Shown: positions 23,739 through 36,646, numbered from the stretch's first letter. The stretch is DNA of 64,000 bases from Aquilaria yunnanensis (GCA_039654915.1 CM077599.1:18230501-18294500); one strand, 5' to 3'. Notes: generated from the letters alone by a model not told the origin. Translations and numbers: made by a program.

Positions 23739-24675
23739 GGCAGGATACAGTAGAGGAATTGGACTAGGGGCTTTAATGATATTTGATCGACATAAAGTTT
23801 GATGAAGGCCTTGTGGGGCCAGGGACACAACATCGTAACGTCACGTACCATAAATCATCTCTCTATAAAAATAAAAAATAAAAAAATAATCTCCATCGTA
23901 CAAACATGCTAGTCCATCTTTATCTAATGATTCTAATCTACCAACCCAACAAACAAGTCGATACCGGAAGAAAGAAAAAAGGAATTACTGACCACGCTAC
24001 CGTCGGAAAAAGGAGAAATTATTGTGAAGTTTTCTACTTAGTACAATACAGTGGATTGTGAACTAGTTGGCGATGCCATAAATCACTGAGAAACGTCTGT
24101 CACAGTTTGAACCTCTATTATTGCGGGTTTTCGTCCATAGTATTGACTCTGACATAATTTGGCAACACGTGGCAATTTGAGAGAAAGAACATCCAATCCT
24201 TTTAAGGGGTTTTCCTGAGTTTTTCTGCCCTCATTGCTCGCGCCAAAGACTACCCTAATGTACTCGTAAATTTTCTATACTTAAAGGACGGGGTTATGTG
24301 CCTCACTTTATTACATAGTTCAAGGAGTCAGTCGACTAGCATTTTAAAAAAATTAAGTACGTACTTTAATACATATCTTATGCATGCCAATAAAGAAAGA
24401 CATTTTCACGTGAAAAACAGACATTTTAAAGATTGTTGTTGTTGTTAATGATTTTTTTTCCTGCCTATTTGTTCACTTATAAAATTAAAGTCATAATTAT
24501 ACATAATTTACCATTCACTCTTTCCTATCTCATTCCACAAACGGTAGTGGAGCAGATAAGAAAGTGTTGAGAGTGCCTGGTCCCAATATTTTTCACAATT
24601 ATATACTATATGACGTTTATTTTTTGAATAGTACACAAAGTAAAAAGTACTGGTTCTAACTCTTTTTTCATATAG
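23739..24675. other. Upstream region of gene A
   Basis: No gene. A weak TATA-like TTTTATAGAGAG (minus strand) lies near 23862-23873, about 125 bp before the chosen start. The remainder is AT-rich. Confidence 0.4.
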
Positions 24676-25620
24676 GAAAAGTTATAAAAATTCTTTAAGA
24701 TTTAGTCTAACCTATACTTTTATCTCAATCATCTGGAATACCAATACTTACCACATAAAAAGTTAATTCTGTAATTCACCGTTATCACAAAAAATAAGAC
24801 ATACCTAATTTTGTCCTTAGCTTCATTTTATAGAAACTATGCCCCCTAACTTCTGCATTTAATGAGTTATACCCCATTTTCCTCTATCCCTACCCACTTC
24901 CCTCCTCCTTTACTCAACATCCACAGAATACCTCCCTTCCACCACCATTCATTGCCCCATTGACCATGGACCTCATCAACCCTGACCTCCATCGAGACAT
25001 CTAGACCCACCTTTCCTCTTTCTTTCTCCACATATCTTATTCCTCCTCCTTCACCCTCTCCTCATTGAACACCAGTGCGACATGCGTAAAAGAGAAGTCA
25101 AAATCGACAATGAGGCTACACTGGGCCTTTGAGATTAGGCCATTGGTCCGAAGGCTATCCTTATATAGATGGTCAAGGGAACAAGAGTTGGTAATAAAGA
25201 GAGAGCTGAAGTTAAAATCCTTGAAGATGATCTCGTTGATGGAGCATTCATTGGAGGGAAGATAAAAGAGAGGTTTGATGAAGGGGGAAGAAGAGGAGTC
25301 AAAAGAGGAGGAGGAATCGATGGCAAATTTGCATTGGAAAGAGAAAGGCATGGTAGATTTGGTTTGGGAAAAGAGACGATTTGGATTTAAGGATCTAATT
25401 GGACTTGCAACAGGGCCTAACTTGTTATATGCAGAAGTTGTGGGGGCAAAGTATCTATTTTGGAAAAGGCTTGAAGGGCAAAATCATGTATTCCTCTTTC
25501 CCATCATAACGGTGAATCAAATAGTTAACTTTTTTAGGGGGTAAATGTAGGGATTCTAAAAAGTGAGATGAATATGTAGGTTTGACTAAACCTTAGGGGA
25601 GATTTGTAATTTTCCCAAAT
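24676..25620. mobile_element. Non-autonomous Mutator-like element with ~105-bp inverted ends
   Basis: The left end (about 24676-24785) and the reverse complement of the right end (about 25510-25620) align for about 105 bp, sharing TTTAGTC, ACCTA, TATTCATCTCA-like blocks, AAAAAGTTAA and ATTCACCGTTAT. The end type GGGAAAATTACAAAT is common in plant Mutator-like elements. I could not see a clean 9-bp target duplication. The interior frames (for example 25037-25351 minus) are Ser/Glu-rich low complexity. Confidence 0.6.
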
Positions 25621-25656
25621 TTAGACTTCATGTGTATGAAAAAAACCTAAAAAATA

Positions 25657-25892
25657 CTCCATTCGTCCCATATTCTTTGCACAATTTGACTTTTTCATTT
25701 AGTTTGATTTAAATTTATTCATATTAGTATTTGTTGAAAAAAAAATTTAAAAAAATATATTTAGAAACTATATATCTTGATTTATTATTCTTATATAAAA
25801 ATTCTTTATTTATATACTAAAATGTTGAGAATAAAAAATTATAAATTAATTGCTAAAAGGTGAATGATACAAAAAATATAGGATGAAAGGGG
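25657..25892. mobile_element. Stowaway-like (Tc1/mariner) MITE, copy 1
   Basis: Begins CTCCATTCGTCCCATATTC and ends ATATAGGATGAAAGGGG, flanked by TA on both sides. A second copy lies at 53643-53868 with the same internal order (TTTGCAC, TTAGAAACTATAT, TTGATTTAT). Confidence 0.8.
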
Positions 25893-25894
25893 TA

Positions 25895-26258
25895 TTTTTT
25901 AAAAATTAACTCTTCAACATTACCGTTTCTCTCTTGTTTTTTTTTCTTCTCTCTCCCCCACATGGTTCTATGTTAGTAGAATTTGAATTGCTACACTCGA
26001 CCAAAGACATAGTGCCACCACTGCTAAAGCAATTTTCACAAGTTGGAAATTATAATTACAACTTCTTCATTCTCCACACCAACCATCATCCTATTTTAGT
26101 GAGTTACTTTTCAATTTTTTATTTCTTTAAATTTTTATTTTTAATTGTTGATTTTCATGAATTTCATGCTAAAATTACTAGATTGTTTACATTGTAAGGA
26201 AAATACTTGAAAATTTTTTTACAGATAAGATCGATCATAGTTGATTTTTATTTGATGA
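25895..26258. other. Short non-coding gap
   Basis: Between the MITE and the second CACTA element; a frame at 25934-26197 is Phe-rich with no recognisable domain. Confidence 0.4.
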
Positions 26259-26274
26259 CACTACTAAATCCCCT

Positions 26275-26755
26275 GTTTACCAACATGTAGCTACCAACTG
26301 CCACGCGTTGGTAAACTGAAGTTACCAACGCGGAGTCATTGGTAAACGCACGTTAGTAAATTCCAACGCGTGTACGTTGGTAATATGGACGTTGGTAATT
26401 ACCAATGGTCAGGAACCGACCTTGTTTTCCAACGCGTAGTTGCAGTTACTAACGCGCATGGCAGTTGGTAATTACCAACGCGCATGACAGTTCATAATTG
26501 GCAGTGGTAATTACCAACTACCACATGTTGGTAATTTGCTACTTACAGCAGTTGGTAAAGGAGTTGGTAATTACTAACGCCTATCGAAGTTGGTAATTAC
26601 CAACGCATGCGAGTTGGTAGCAAGCCATTAGTAATTACCAACTTGCATACGCATTGGTAAGTATCAACGCGGGTGACAATTAGTAATTACCAACTCGTGC
26701 GAGTTGGTAAACGGCCGTTGGTATTTACCAACGTGAACGCGCGTTGGTAATTCAC
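26275..26755. repeat. Left subterminal repeats of the second CACTA element
   Basis: About 25 units of TTACCAACGCG or GTTGGTAATTACCAAC in both orientations. The core differs from that of the first element (TTCCAACGGC). Confidence 0.88.
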
Positions 26756-27179
26756 ATTTTTAGTTCCAGGCCGGGGTTATTTCGTGTTTTTTCCTATTTG
26801 AAATAAGTTCGAAACGAAGATACCAAATCCAAAGTTCCCCCAACATTGCTAAGCAATCAAAATTACACAGATAGTCACACGTAATTTCCATCAAACATTT
26901 TCTAATACATCATAATTATAACAAGTACATATATGTCTGGAACAAACCATACAACATTCAACGGTCAACACATCTCAGGAATTTCAACTGAGTCTTAAGT
27001 GTAACAATTCTTGTCTAAGTCTGATAACACAAGAAATTATGAAATGATTTACCAGTTGAAGACGACCATCAAGGAGTCCCGATTATCTCCTCATCCTCCG
27101 ACTCTGAGTTATTAGGATACTGTGGAACTTGTTGAGCCGGCGGGCAATGAAGGTTAAGCGAGCGACAAATAAGCTCCAA

Positions 27180-28818
27180 CTAAGCCCAGTTCACCTCCAA
27201 TGCGGCTCTATTCCCCTCCATCTCTGCTATATGTCTCCTCTTAATTTTCTCGAGCTTCCTCTCGTACCCGGCATCCCTTCGCGTATTCTCCTCCACCATC
27301 ATCTTCTATACTTGCTCGTTGAATTGCGGTGTCTGTGTGATATCGATAAGTGGGATGGCACCTGGCAGTCGGCGGCCCAATATGACGCACTGCTCAGATC
27401 CTAAACCAAAAACACGCCCTCTCTTTCTCCCTCCAGATGCAGTACTAATTATTGCAAGTTCATCAATTAGCTTTAATCCATCCTCTTGTTGTGTTTGCTC
27501 CTCAATCTCAGCACTGATACGAGTCTACAGAAACATATTAACACATTTCAATCAGACATTTTTGGTAAAATATGGTAAGTATCTTAAGAATAGTTTACAA
27601 AAAAAAGTTATAATACTTACAGCAACTTCTTCACATCGCTTACTAACATATTTTCCGTTCTTCATTTTATGTGTTGCTTAAAGGACTTTAAACAAGCCAG
27701 GGTCCTTCTTCTCTGGATCTCTCTCTCTCTAATTGAATGAAATGTCAGATTAATAGGTAATTTAAGTTCATTATTTACTTAAATGTAAAATGCAAGAACA
27801 TTGACGAGATATATACCATTTGCTCTCGATGTGCAGACATCGAGATAGATCCCCCTACATATGTCGCGCTGCAAGAGCCAGACTGTGAATCCTCGTCACT
27901 TACTATTGATCGCATTGCCTTGAATCTAGCGGACTTCTGAATGAACTCCGGACTGGCCCAATATGCCTCTATTTCTGCATATGCAGCATCAGACATAAAG
28001 TTTTCCTTTGCTCGATGTTTAACAAGATCCTTGACACGTCGGATTTCTAACATCATGTATCTGTAATGCTGTGCTCCCAATATATTCCACACCCGATACA
28101 CCTCATTATGGTGTATCGGATCCCACTCACAGCTCCTCTGTAAAGGTTAATATTTCAAAACTATTAGCATGAAAAAAGCAAGTAGTTGTTTTGACAGTAA
28201 TACATCATTATCATAGTAATATGTGTTATACCTAAAAAACACGCTACCATTGTTGAAGGTCTGATGGAAAGACGGATGACCAATCAGAATATGGTTTAAA
28301 ATGTGTGGTGAAACATGGTGTCACTAACCGTGTGGCTGCAGCTAGAATGAATTTGCATAGTTCAAATGATTAATCACAGTTATATGTTGATGATTCACAA
28401 TAATGTAAGTAATATTACTATTTTCAGAACGTTTGTAGGATATTCATCACTTACGTGTTACCATGTGGGGATATCCTCATCCAAGCTCAGGCTGGTGTCT
28501 ATGACATCGATGATGGGATGTCATCAATATGTCTTCATCTGAGGGATGAGTCGTCAGTATCAGGGGCCTAATATGCCACGCACCAGATCCATGTCCAGAT
28601 GTCGTGCCTCCACCGCCGTCAGATCGGTGCTGGTATGAGTAGACGTGCGTCGCTGGCACTGTTGTGTCCTGCGTCTCTACACCGACATCGTCCTGTGCCT
28701 GGGATGAAGAACTCATCATCTATCGAGCATTAAGTGTTGGCTCCATGACCTTCTTAAACTGAGCAAATGGTCCCTTCCCAGGTCGGCGCTTATAGGTGTT
28801 ATCCCCTTTACGCGGCAT
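27180..28818 (-). pseudogene. TnpA-like gene remnant of the second CACTA element
   Basis: Starts MPRKGDNTYKRRPGKG at 28818 but meets a stop after ~32 codons. A later exon, 28137-27816, is open and contains HHNEVYRVWNILGAQHYRY, FMSDAAYAEIEAYW and GGSISMSAHREQM. The next (near 27725-27620) has a stop within EKKDPGLFKVL. The last (near 27525-27180) has another within QTPQFNEQV before KMMVEEN and ends EVNWA. It parallels the second gene of the first element exon by exon. The exons are related but clearly diverged. Confidence 0.8.
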
Positions 28819-28963
28819 TTGCATTTATTATTATCTAAGTAAGAAAATTAAACATTCATATGTTTATTGACATTAATTGTGGAGTATTCGCTTGATATAA
28901 ATTTACCAATAAAGTTCCCTACAACCAATGACTCGTGATGACTAAACATGCTAACTGTTATCT

Positions 28964-29402
28964 TCATTCACTCAACCCAGTGCTTCCGGTATTGTGAAAC
29001 TCCTCATTTTCTTCTGGAAATTGTGAGAAATTAGGCCCAACAACATCTAATACCTTCATTTCGTATGGATTCGTCGAACACCCCTTGTCAAACTGATCAA
29101 AGCCACCCACATCCGGGTCTATAACTGATGCTTCATTAAATGGCTCCCCATGAGCCGTCCAATTCAAGTAAAAATGCTTAAACCCCCCATTTGTACAGAT
29201 GAACTCTGACCTCGTCAGACTCTTTAAACCGCAAATTCTTACACTTTCGACAAGGACAGCGAATGCATAACCCGCTTATTGTTTCAGGATGAGAGACAGC
29301 AAATGATATAAATTCATCGACCCTGGACTCTCACTGTTGTGTGTAACCCGTTTGGCCAGGCAAGAAACGGTTACTATATATCCAACTACTGGCCGACTCC
29401 AT
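28964..29402 (-). pseudogene. TNP2 transposase remnant, N-terminal part only
   Basis: The start at 29402 reads MESASSWIYSNRFLPGQTGY, then an in-frame TGA, the CPCRKCKNLRFKESDEVRVH motif, and a frameshift at VHLYKWG before LNWTAHGEPFNEA. The frame ends at 28964. Everything equivalent to residues ~150-860 of the intact transposase of the first element is absent. Confidence 0.85.
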
Positions 29403-29639
29403 TACAAACTAAATCTATTGGTAATCTTATACCCATAACATTGTCATCAAAGTTCGCAATCACAAAACTATTAGTCTACAACATATCATCTTACAGAACA
29501 AACCATAATATCGTAAATAATACTATTATTAATTACTTGTACCCTTTCGATAGATGTATAACAATGATAGAATATATATATAACAAAACACATCCTTTCA
29601 TTTATGATGACTAATACTATAAGTAATTTTAACAAGAGT

Positions 29640-29835
29640 ATTGTTTAATATTATTAGTAGTAGTAGTAGTAGTATTATTATGATTCTGCGGTGCATATTA
29701 CTATAATTATAATGATGTAATAATAATTATTATACGCATTATTAAAATCAGTATAATTATTTATATTATTACCCGTCAAATTTTATTTATTACTAGACTA
29801 TTTATATATATTTATAAGAAACTTTAAATATTTTT

Positions 29836-29870
<35 letters not shown>

Positions 29871-30614
29871 CATTAATATTATAATAATTATTATTATTGT
29901 AATTAGTATTATAAATTTTGTGGATAAAGAGAGATCAAGATTAGAGTTATGGAATTAAAAGTGAACCATTGATGCAAAAAAATTTTCATGAAAATTAAAA
30001 ACTGAAATTTGGATTTGACATATATAGAATCATGATCTAATATATATATGATGAGGTTTTGAGATTAATAGAGTAAAGAGCTGAATTCTAGTAACTAAAA
30101 GTGGTGCTCAACCATGACTTAAAAAAAATTAAAATAATAAAAATGACACAAATTGCGGGTTTTGCACCTATGCCAAAAATTATGTTTACACATTGACACA
30201 AAAGTTAAAATAAAGTTTGGTGGTCAATAAAATAAATGGAAATGATATAGGTAGTGAAGTTTAATATTGAGTTAATAAAGATAAAAAAAGGATCAGGGAT
30301 TGAAACATAATTAACTTAAAAAATTGTAAGATAAACAAAACCTAGAGAAAGTCCTTCTAGTTTTCCTCTCTAGAACAAATAAGCCCCCAAACTTGCGAAT
30401 CTGTCAACGCTATACATAATTACTATCTGTATTATTATGGGTATAGTATTATTACTAGTCAAATTTAATTACTATGGGTATTATTGTACTTAATACTATA
30501 ATTAAAGTAATTATTATATATAATTAGTATTGATATTATTATAAGTATCTTAAATATTATAATTATTATTATAATTGTTATTGTTATTATTATCATTAGT
30601 ATAGCCAGTATTCC

Positions 30615-30674
<60 letters not shown>

Positions 30675-31203
30675 GCTTTCGACATATTATTATTATGCCT
30701 ATTATTAGAACTATTACTGTTATTATAATTATTTGGTACAAATAATTTTTTTTTGTATTATTATTATAATAATCATTATCATTAATATTATTATTATTGT
30801 TGTTATATTTTTCATATTATTCTTATTATTAAGCGTATTCTTACATTATTATTATTCTCATTCTTATTTTCCTTATGATTAACGTAATTATTATTACTTA
30901 GTTTCATTATTATTATTTTCTAACTTTTGTGGACTTGTCAACCCTATATATAATTACTATCTGTATTATTATGGGTATAGTATTATTATTAGTCAAATTT
31001 AATTACTATGGGTATTATTGTACTTAATACTATAATTAAAGTAATTATTATATATAATTAGTATTGGTATTTTTATAAGTGTCATAAATATTATTATTAT
31101 TATTATTATTATTTTTATTATTGTTATTATTATCATTAGTATAGCCAGTATTCCTATAATTATAATTAATATTAATATTATTATTATTATTACTATTATT
31201 TTT

Positions 31204-31278
<75 letters not shown>

Positions 31279-31660
31279 TCGATGTATTATTATTATGACT
31301 ATTATTAGAACTATTACTGTTATTATAATTATTTGGTACAAATAATTTTGTTTTGTATTATTATTATTATAATAATCATTATCATTAATATTATTATTAT
31401 TTTTCTAATATTTTTCATATTATTCTTATTATTAAGCATATTATTACATTATTATTATTATTCTCATTCTTATTGTTCTTATGATTAACGTAATTATTAT
31501 TACTTAGTTTCATTATTATTATTTTCTAACTTACTACTACTACTACGTACTATTCTTAATTATTATTATTACTATTATTATGTTTATATTATTGGGTACA
31601 TCTTATAATAATAATAATTATTATTATTATTATTATTTTATTATTTTTATTATTACGCAA
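29640..31660. repeat. ATT microsatellite region with an internal ~520-bp duplication
   Basis: Long ATT runs (about 29840-29875, 30616-30675, 31205-31280, 31610-31640). The segment about 30405-30920 recurs at about 30937-31560 with the same order (TATCTGTATTATTATGGG, GTCAAATTTAATTACTATGG, ATAGCCAGTATTCCTAT, ATTATTTGGTACAAATAA). Frames are Asn or Ile repeats. Confidence 0.85.
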
Positions 31661-32339
31661 CACTAAATCACTCAAACTAAAGCTTAAGTCAACTAATTAC
31701 GATATAAAGAATATAGAAAAAATAAATGAAATAAACAATCTATATGGAAATTGAAAATACCTATCTTCAACATAATTAAATACTATAAATAAATTTCATC
31801 TTCATATTTTCCATCACTAAAATTAACCATAAATAAAAAATAATTAACACAAAATAAATGGGAAAAACCCAACTAAAATAACCAGAGTAATGTAGAGCCA
31901 CAGTCATAATACATAAATTTTAATCACAACATAAGCAATAAAATACAATTTTTTCCATCAAAATTAAAAAAAAATTTCAGATTTAGAAAAAAAAAATTAT
32001 AAACGTACCTCTACCAACTTCAGAAGCTGAGGAATGTAACAATAACAAGCTATGGAACCTCAAATAAGAGTTGAAACTGAAACAATGATGCCGTTAAAAT
32101 CAAACCACGGTTTTTTGCAACTATATACCTAAAATCAAAAAATACCTATTAAATACACACATGCACGTCAATATAAGGAGCTGATCTACAAAATGGAGGG
32201 CAAAATGGCGCAAAATGGCCGGAAAACAACCTCTGTTGACGGCATCGGTGACTCAAACGCTATGCGAGCTTCTCTCTCCTCCTCCACCCTAGAAATGGCT
32301 GACTGGTGCTGAAGGAGGAAAAAGATGGATTTAAAAACC

Positions 32340-32630
32340 ATTTACCAACGGCTAGCCGTTGGAAAATTACCAAATTAAACGCACCGTTGCATTTAAAATT
32401 TTTTTTAAGCCGTTGGTAAATTGGCCTTTAATAACAGCCCATTTATTCTACCAACGTAGGGAAATTGGAAACTTACCAACGGCTAGGCCGTTGGAAAAAA
32501 AAATAAATAGTAAAAAATATTTTACTGTGCTACCAACGTGTACACAACGCGTAGAACCATTGGTATCAATTTCCAACACGTTGGTAATTACCAACGGCCT
32601 AGCCGTTGGTAAATAGCCCGTTGGAAAAGC
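32340..32630. repeat. Right subterminal repeats of the second CACTA element
   Basis: TACCAACGGCTAGCCGTTGG and related palindromes, here with the ACGGC core also used by the first element. Confidence 0.85.
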
Positions 32631-32650
32631 AACAAAAGTTAGTAGTGTGA

Positions 32651-33952
32651 AAAAAAGGCAAGTACAACTATAATTTTGTGCTAAGTGACATGATATTTTT
32701 ATCTTGGGTAAACACTCCTATCAATTGCTGCTCATGCTCTTATTTTCATAACACTTTTACTTATTTAAATTATAGAAAAGTGATGTTTTTCCCTTCTCAC
32801 TTATACTCCCAAGACACTCTAGGACACTTAATTATATTTTATAATGTATATTTAGTTTTTTATTTTATTTTTTTACATAACATTAAATCATATTTATTTC
32901 CTTAAGTCTTGACTATTTTTAACTGACAAAAAAACTTGCAACGTAATATGGAGCTAGTAATTATTATATGATTTTGGAGATTGAAAATAGTAAGTTACAA
33001 ATTTGTAAGATCTCAAATTATAATTCTTACATATTTTTTTCTATAATTTGAATAAAGTTATTTTTATATATAAATTTTATATTAAAAATTCCGGACGTCT
33101 GTTCTCTCAGACATGAAATCATGACTCGGCTTCTAGTCAGGAGTTGGGTAAATATCTCATCAAGAAACAGGAAAATTAAGAAGTTCCATTAATATTAAAA
33201 AAAAAATCAGAAAAGCTAAAATTCAACAGAGGGATAAGAAAAACTTCCGACTTCTCGGAACACTAGGATTCGGAGTCTTCCACTCATTGATTCATATACG
33301 CAATCCGTTGTGCCCTTTTTCTGGTGGGCTCGCCAGCACGATGGCTAGCTCTTTCTATCTTTCCCTTCGTTGTGGTCCTTTAATTTAAGAAAAATTCTGT
33401 TGTCCTTCTCAATGTGGTGGCAGTGGCATCTCTTCGGCTCTGTTTTTTATTGCGTCTTTATTGGGGCATTTGTTTTTATATGGGCAATTATCTTATCAAA
33501 TGCGTCAAATTTCTTGTTCCAACATCTGCGGTAGTATTTTTTCTGGATGTCTTTATATATGTTTGTCCTGAGAAATACCACAATTCTGAAATATCTTGAA
33601 TAAAAAACAGATACTATAAATATTATACGCATTTGCGTTTCCCTCGTAATTATCTAAGCATTCAATTAATGATGCGTTTTATCTCCAAAAAAAAAGAAGT
33701 TATGTATGCGATATTGGATCCGGCTAGCTAGTTTTAATTTCTAAGGGTATTAAAATGTATAAAGAATAAATATGATGGCCTTATGTGGCCGCAGGCCTTA
33801 TGGATTAAACTCTGGAAGTATCCTAAATTATGGAGCTGTCTGGAGACTTTGACTTGCTGAATTTTAGGGGTGAAATGTTGGAATCAACTAAGTTTAGGGA
33901 CAAAGCAAAATCTGTGTTTGAAAAGGCGAGTAGACATTTAGACTAGAATGGC
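32651..33952. other. Downstream flank of gene B
   Basis: No gene. An A-run-bordered stretch near 33195-33700 may be retroposon-derived (not recognised). Contains the left arm of the inverted repeat described separately. Confidence 0.4.
33734..33831 (+). repeat. Left arm of ~100-bp inverted repeat flanking gene B
   Basis: It matches the reverse complement of 36449-36549 at roughly 90 percent by eye, including ATGATGGCCTTATGTGGCCG and GGCCTTATGGA(T/C)TAAAC. It lies ~120 bp beyond the gene B stop. Confidence 0.85.
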
Positions 33953-35867
33953 TCATATATGTAACCTAAGGTTAAGTCTTCTAAGCCATATGGAGTGAAG
34001 AACCATATGGATGACATCAAACGGCTTGGCTGGTCGATTAAGCTCAAAATGCCTCCGCACTTTAACCACCCTGCTTTGTAATTTCAAATACTCCACTTCC
34101 GAAACGTTTAGCAAAATTGTCTTGATTTCCGGTATCTTCTCCACCGGAATCTGGACTGAAAATTTGTCCCAGTCTAGCACGTCCGCGAATGGAAGTGCGT
34201 AATGGTCGGAAACGATCACGGGGACGCAGCCGGCAAGAATGGCCTCCACCACTCTAGGGCTGGCCACCTCGAAGCCACTAGGGCACAAGCAGAACTTGCT
34301 CGTGGCCATCATTTGTGAGTAGTCTTGGCCATTGGGAAGGTATTCGTGCACTTGGACCTCCTTGTCCCTGTCCTTCCAATGATTAAAGAGGATTTTCCGG
34401 ATGTCCCCGTGGGATCCGCCGGCAAAAAAGGCCAGCATGGTGCGGTTCTTCGGTGGTAGGAGGATGAGAGGGCGGTGGCTGCCCCGAGGGAGTTCCGGCG
34501 GGAGATTGATCTCCGGAAGTGTGACGTCTCTTGTTAGTTGGAAGCCCTCGGATGTATTGGCGTTGCACAGGACCCTTATAAGGTTCTTGTACAACTTTGG
34601 ATCATCCACCGAGACTTGTGGCGCCTTTAATTACATATGAACTTCTATTACGTACGGATTAAACTAAAACCCAAAGTTCACGTCGGCTGGTTTAACTAGT
34701 ATAAAAAAACAGAAAAGAAGAAGAGGATTAATTTACCCAATCATGACAGGAGACCATGAAATGATCGGCGCCATGTGTTCGATTCCAATGACGGTATTTA
34801 TTGGCGACAACGCTGATGTAATCGGTGAAAATGCGGACGAGCCGCTCGCGATCGTAGGTTGTGATGGGCAGGTAGATGTAGTCGACGATGTTGGCGACGC
34901 TGACGGGAAGGAAAAAGGCGTGGGCCTGATCGGGCCTGTGGGCCTTAAATGGGCTGTGCCGGTTCTCTATTTCGTCTATGAACTGGCCTTCCAGTGCGTA
35001 GATGTGTTTCATGGGCCCGGTGTGGACAAGGGGCCGCTCTCCCTCCTGGTACACCCATATCTTGAATCTTTTCAACATTTCCTTGTGGCTCCTGATTCAA
35101 TTAAGAACATGCATGATACCCTTTATGATTTGTTTTACATAAGAAAATAAAAAATTAAATTGATTTTCCAACATTTTGATATCAGAACAGAAAAATCATT
35201 TCGTCCGTGTGTTTTATGATTAGATATTATTGTATACGGATAAATCTAATTAACTTTTATCATACGTCGTATCTTCATTCCTGAAAAAAAAATTAAAAAA
35301 AAAAAGCAGAGAACGCAGTCAGACGAAAAATTAAAAGACTTAACTGATGAAAGGCGTAGGGATTCCTGTAAGCAGATCCAGTAGGTAGGAAGGTTTCGCT
35401 GGAATCCGAAATCGTAAAGTTTCTCCTTCGGATCGCTACGCGAATGGCCTTTCGAGCATTGGCCAAATCGGCTTCGATCCTTTCGATACTACTCTTTTCC
35501 TGCTCATATCATACATACGTACAATTAGCCTTCAGTTCAGCAGCCCTAAATACTAGCAAAAGGTACGGTAGCGTAGGAAAGGAACGTCAAACAAGACGAC
35601 GTGTCTCACATGGATGTGCTTACGAACGGTGTTGCTAGGAGTAGGACTTGGTGCGGGAGCAGGTTGTAATGATGAGATTGAGACCACCGAATCAAAGGCT
35701 AGCTGGGAAGGAAAAGAATCGTTTGAGAAATTTGCAGATGAAAATGGAGGTGGGAAAATACGAGTGGGGTGAAAGTGAGAGAAGGGGAGGAAGATGAGAA
35801 GGAGAAGAGAAATGGGGAGGAGCAAACATGCAAAGGGGGAGGAAGAAGAGATTGAAGCTGCTGCCAT
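33953..35867 (-). CDS. GT47 exostosin-family glycosyltransferase, gene B, 4 exons, 479 aa
   Basis: Exons: 35867-35610, 35499-35345, 35091-34737, 34624-33953; 480 codons including the stop, phases 0, 2, 0. Residues ~12-32 ([18 protein letters not shown]) form the signal anchor; a Ser/Pro-rich stem follows. Family landmarks: [102 protein letters not shown] and [12 protein letters not shown]. The acidic residue of the SPRVVEAI motif and the Asp of SDHY are both kept, so it looks catalytically competent. Probable Golgi lumenal sugar transfer to a cell-wall polymer; acceptor unknown. Introns are short. Start Met is the first of the anchor-bearing frame. Confidence 0.88.
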
Positions 35868-36646
35868 GGATTTGGTTGCTTAATTTGTTTCCAATCCTCG
35901 TGATAAGGGCCATAGTTAAGGGACATGCGCCTCAAGTTTTCCAACCAAGTTTTCCCAACCTTCTTCTCGTGGAAGGTCTTCATTTGGTAGCATGTGATTT
36001 CTTAACATTAATGTCTACACCTTCTATAAGTGTGCGTATGTATTATTTAAATTTGATGCGAAGTTCGAATATATAGCAATAAGCAGACGTATTACAGAGT
36101 TTATTCTATAGCTTTTTTCATCTAATCAAAATAAAACGATAATTAAGTTTTCATCTGCTATTTAATATTTCATTTACTTGTGATATGCTCCTGTTATATC
36201 CATTATCTCATATGGTTATAAAACTTACATAATGTGTTAATTAACGTTGGAAGGTGATATATTCGAAGCAATTTTGAAACAGATATATTGAGCATTTATT
36301 ATTGAGTCACAAGCTATCATAAGCATGCTGAAACGTTTTTCTAACAATAAGCGATCAATACATATACACACACGAGATTAAATAAAACAAAGAATAATCA
36401 TTCAAAATCATGCGTATTATTATAAGAACCGGGAAGAAATTTCCTAATTTCATAATTTTGGATACTTCCAGAGTTTAGTCCATAAGGCCTGCGGCCACAT
36501 AAGGCCATCATATTTATTTTTTATACATTTTAGTACCCTTAGAAATTAGGAAATAGGAAGACATTCTTCAATTTACAGAAGCTGATCAAAAGTAAATGGT
36601 TTGGGTGTTTTCGGTGGAAATTTAAAAAATGAGATTATTTATTATT
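35868..36646. other. Upstream region of gene B
   Basis: No gene seen. It contains the right arm of the inverted repeat. Promoter elements are not clear. Confidence 0.4.
36449..36549 (-). repeat. Right arm of ~100-bp inverted repeat flanking gene B
   Basis: Inverted match to 33734-33831. It lies ~580 bp upstream of the gene B start, so the pair brackets the whole gene. Confidence 0.85.

Larger units (their letters stand above)
26259..32647 (-). mobile_element. Second CACTA element, decayed and inverted, 6,389 bp
   Basis: Ends CACTACTAAATCCCC (26259) and GTTAGTAGTG (to 32647) with the same 3-bp target duplication TGA on both sides (26256-26258 and 32648-32650). The subterminal repeats are TTACCAACGCG/CGCGTTGGTAA on the left and a mix of TACCAACGGC and TTGGAAA on the right. 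Genes run on the minus strand but are broken. The internal transposase core is missing, so it could move only with help from another copy. Confidence 0.9.

Noticed and set aside
25037..25544. Overlapping frames inside the 24.7-25.6 kb element
   Set aside because: Ser-, Glu- and Lys-rich low complexity on both strands; no conserved motif.
30550..31341. Poly-Asn/Ile reading frames on the minus strand
   Set aside because: They are translations of ATT microsatellites inside a decayed CACTA element.
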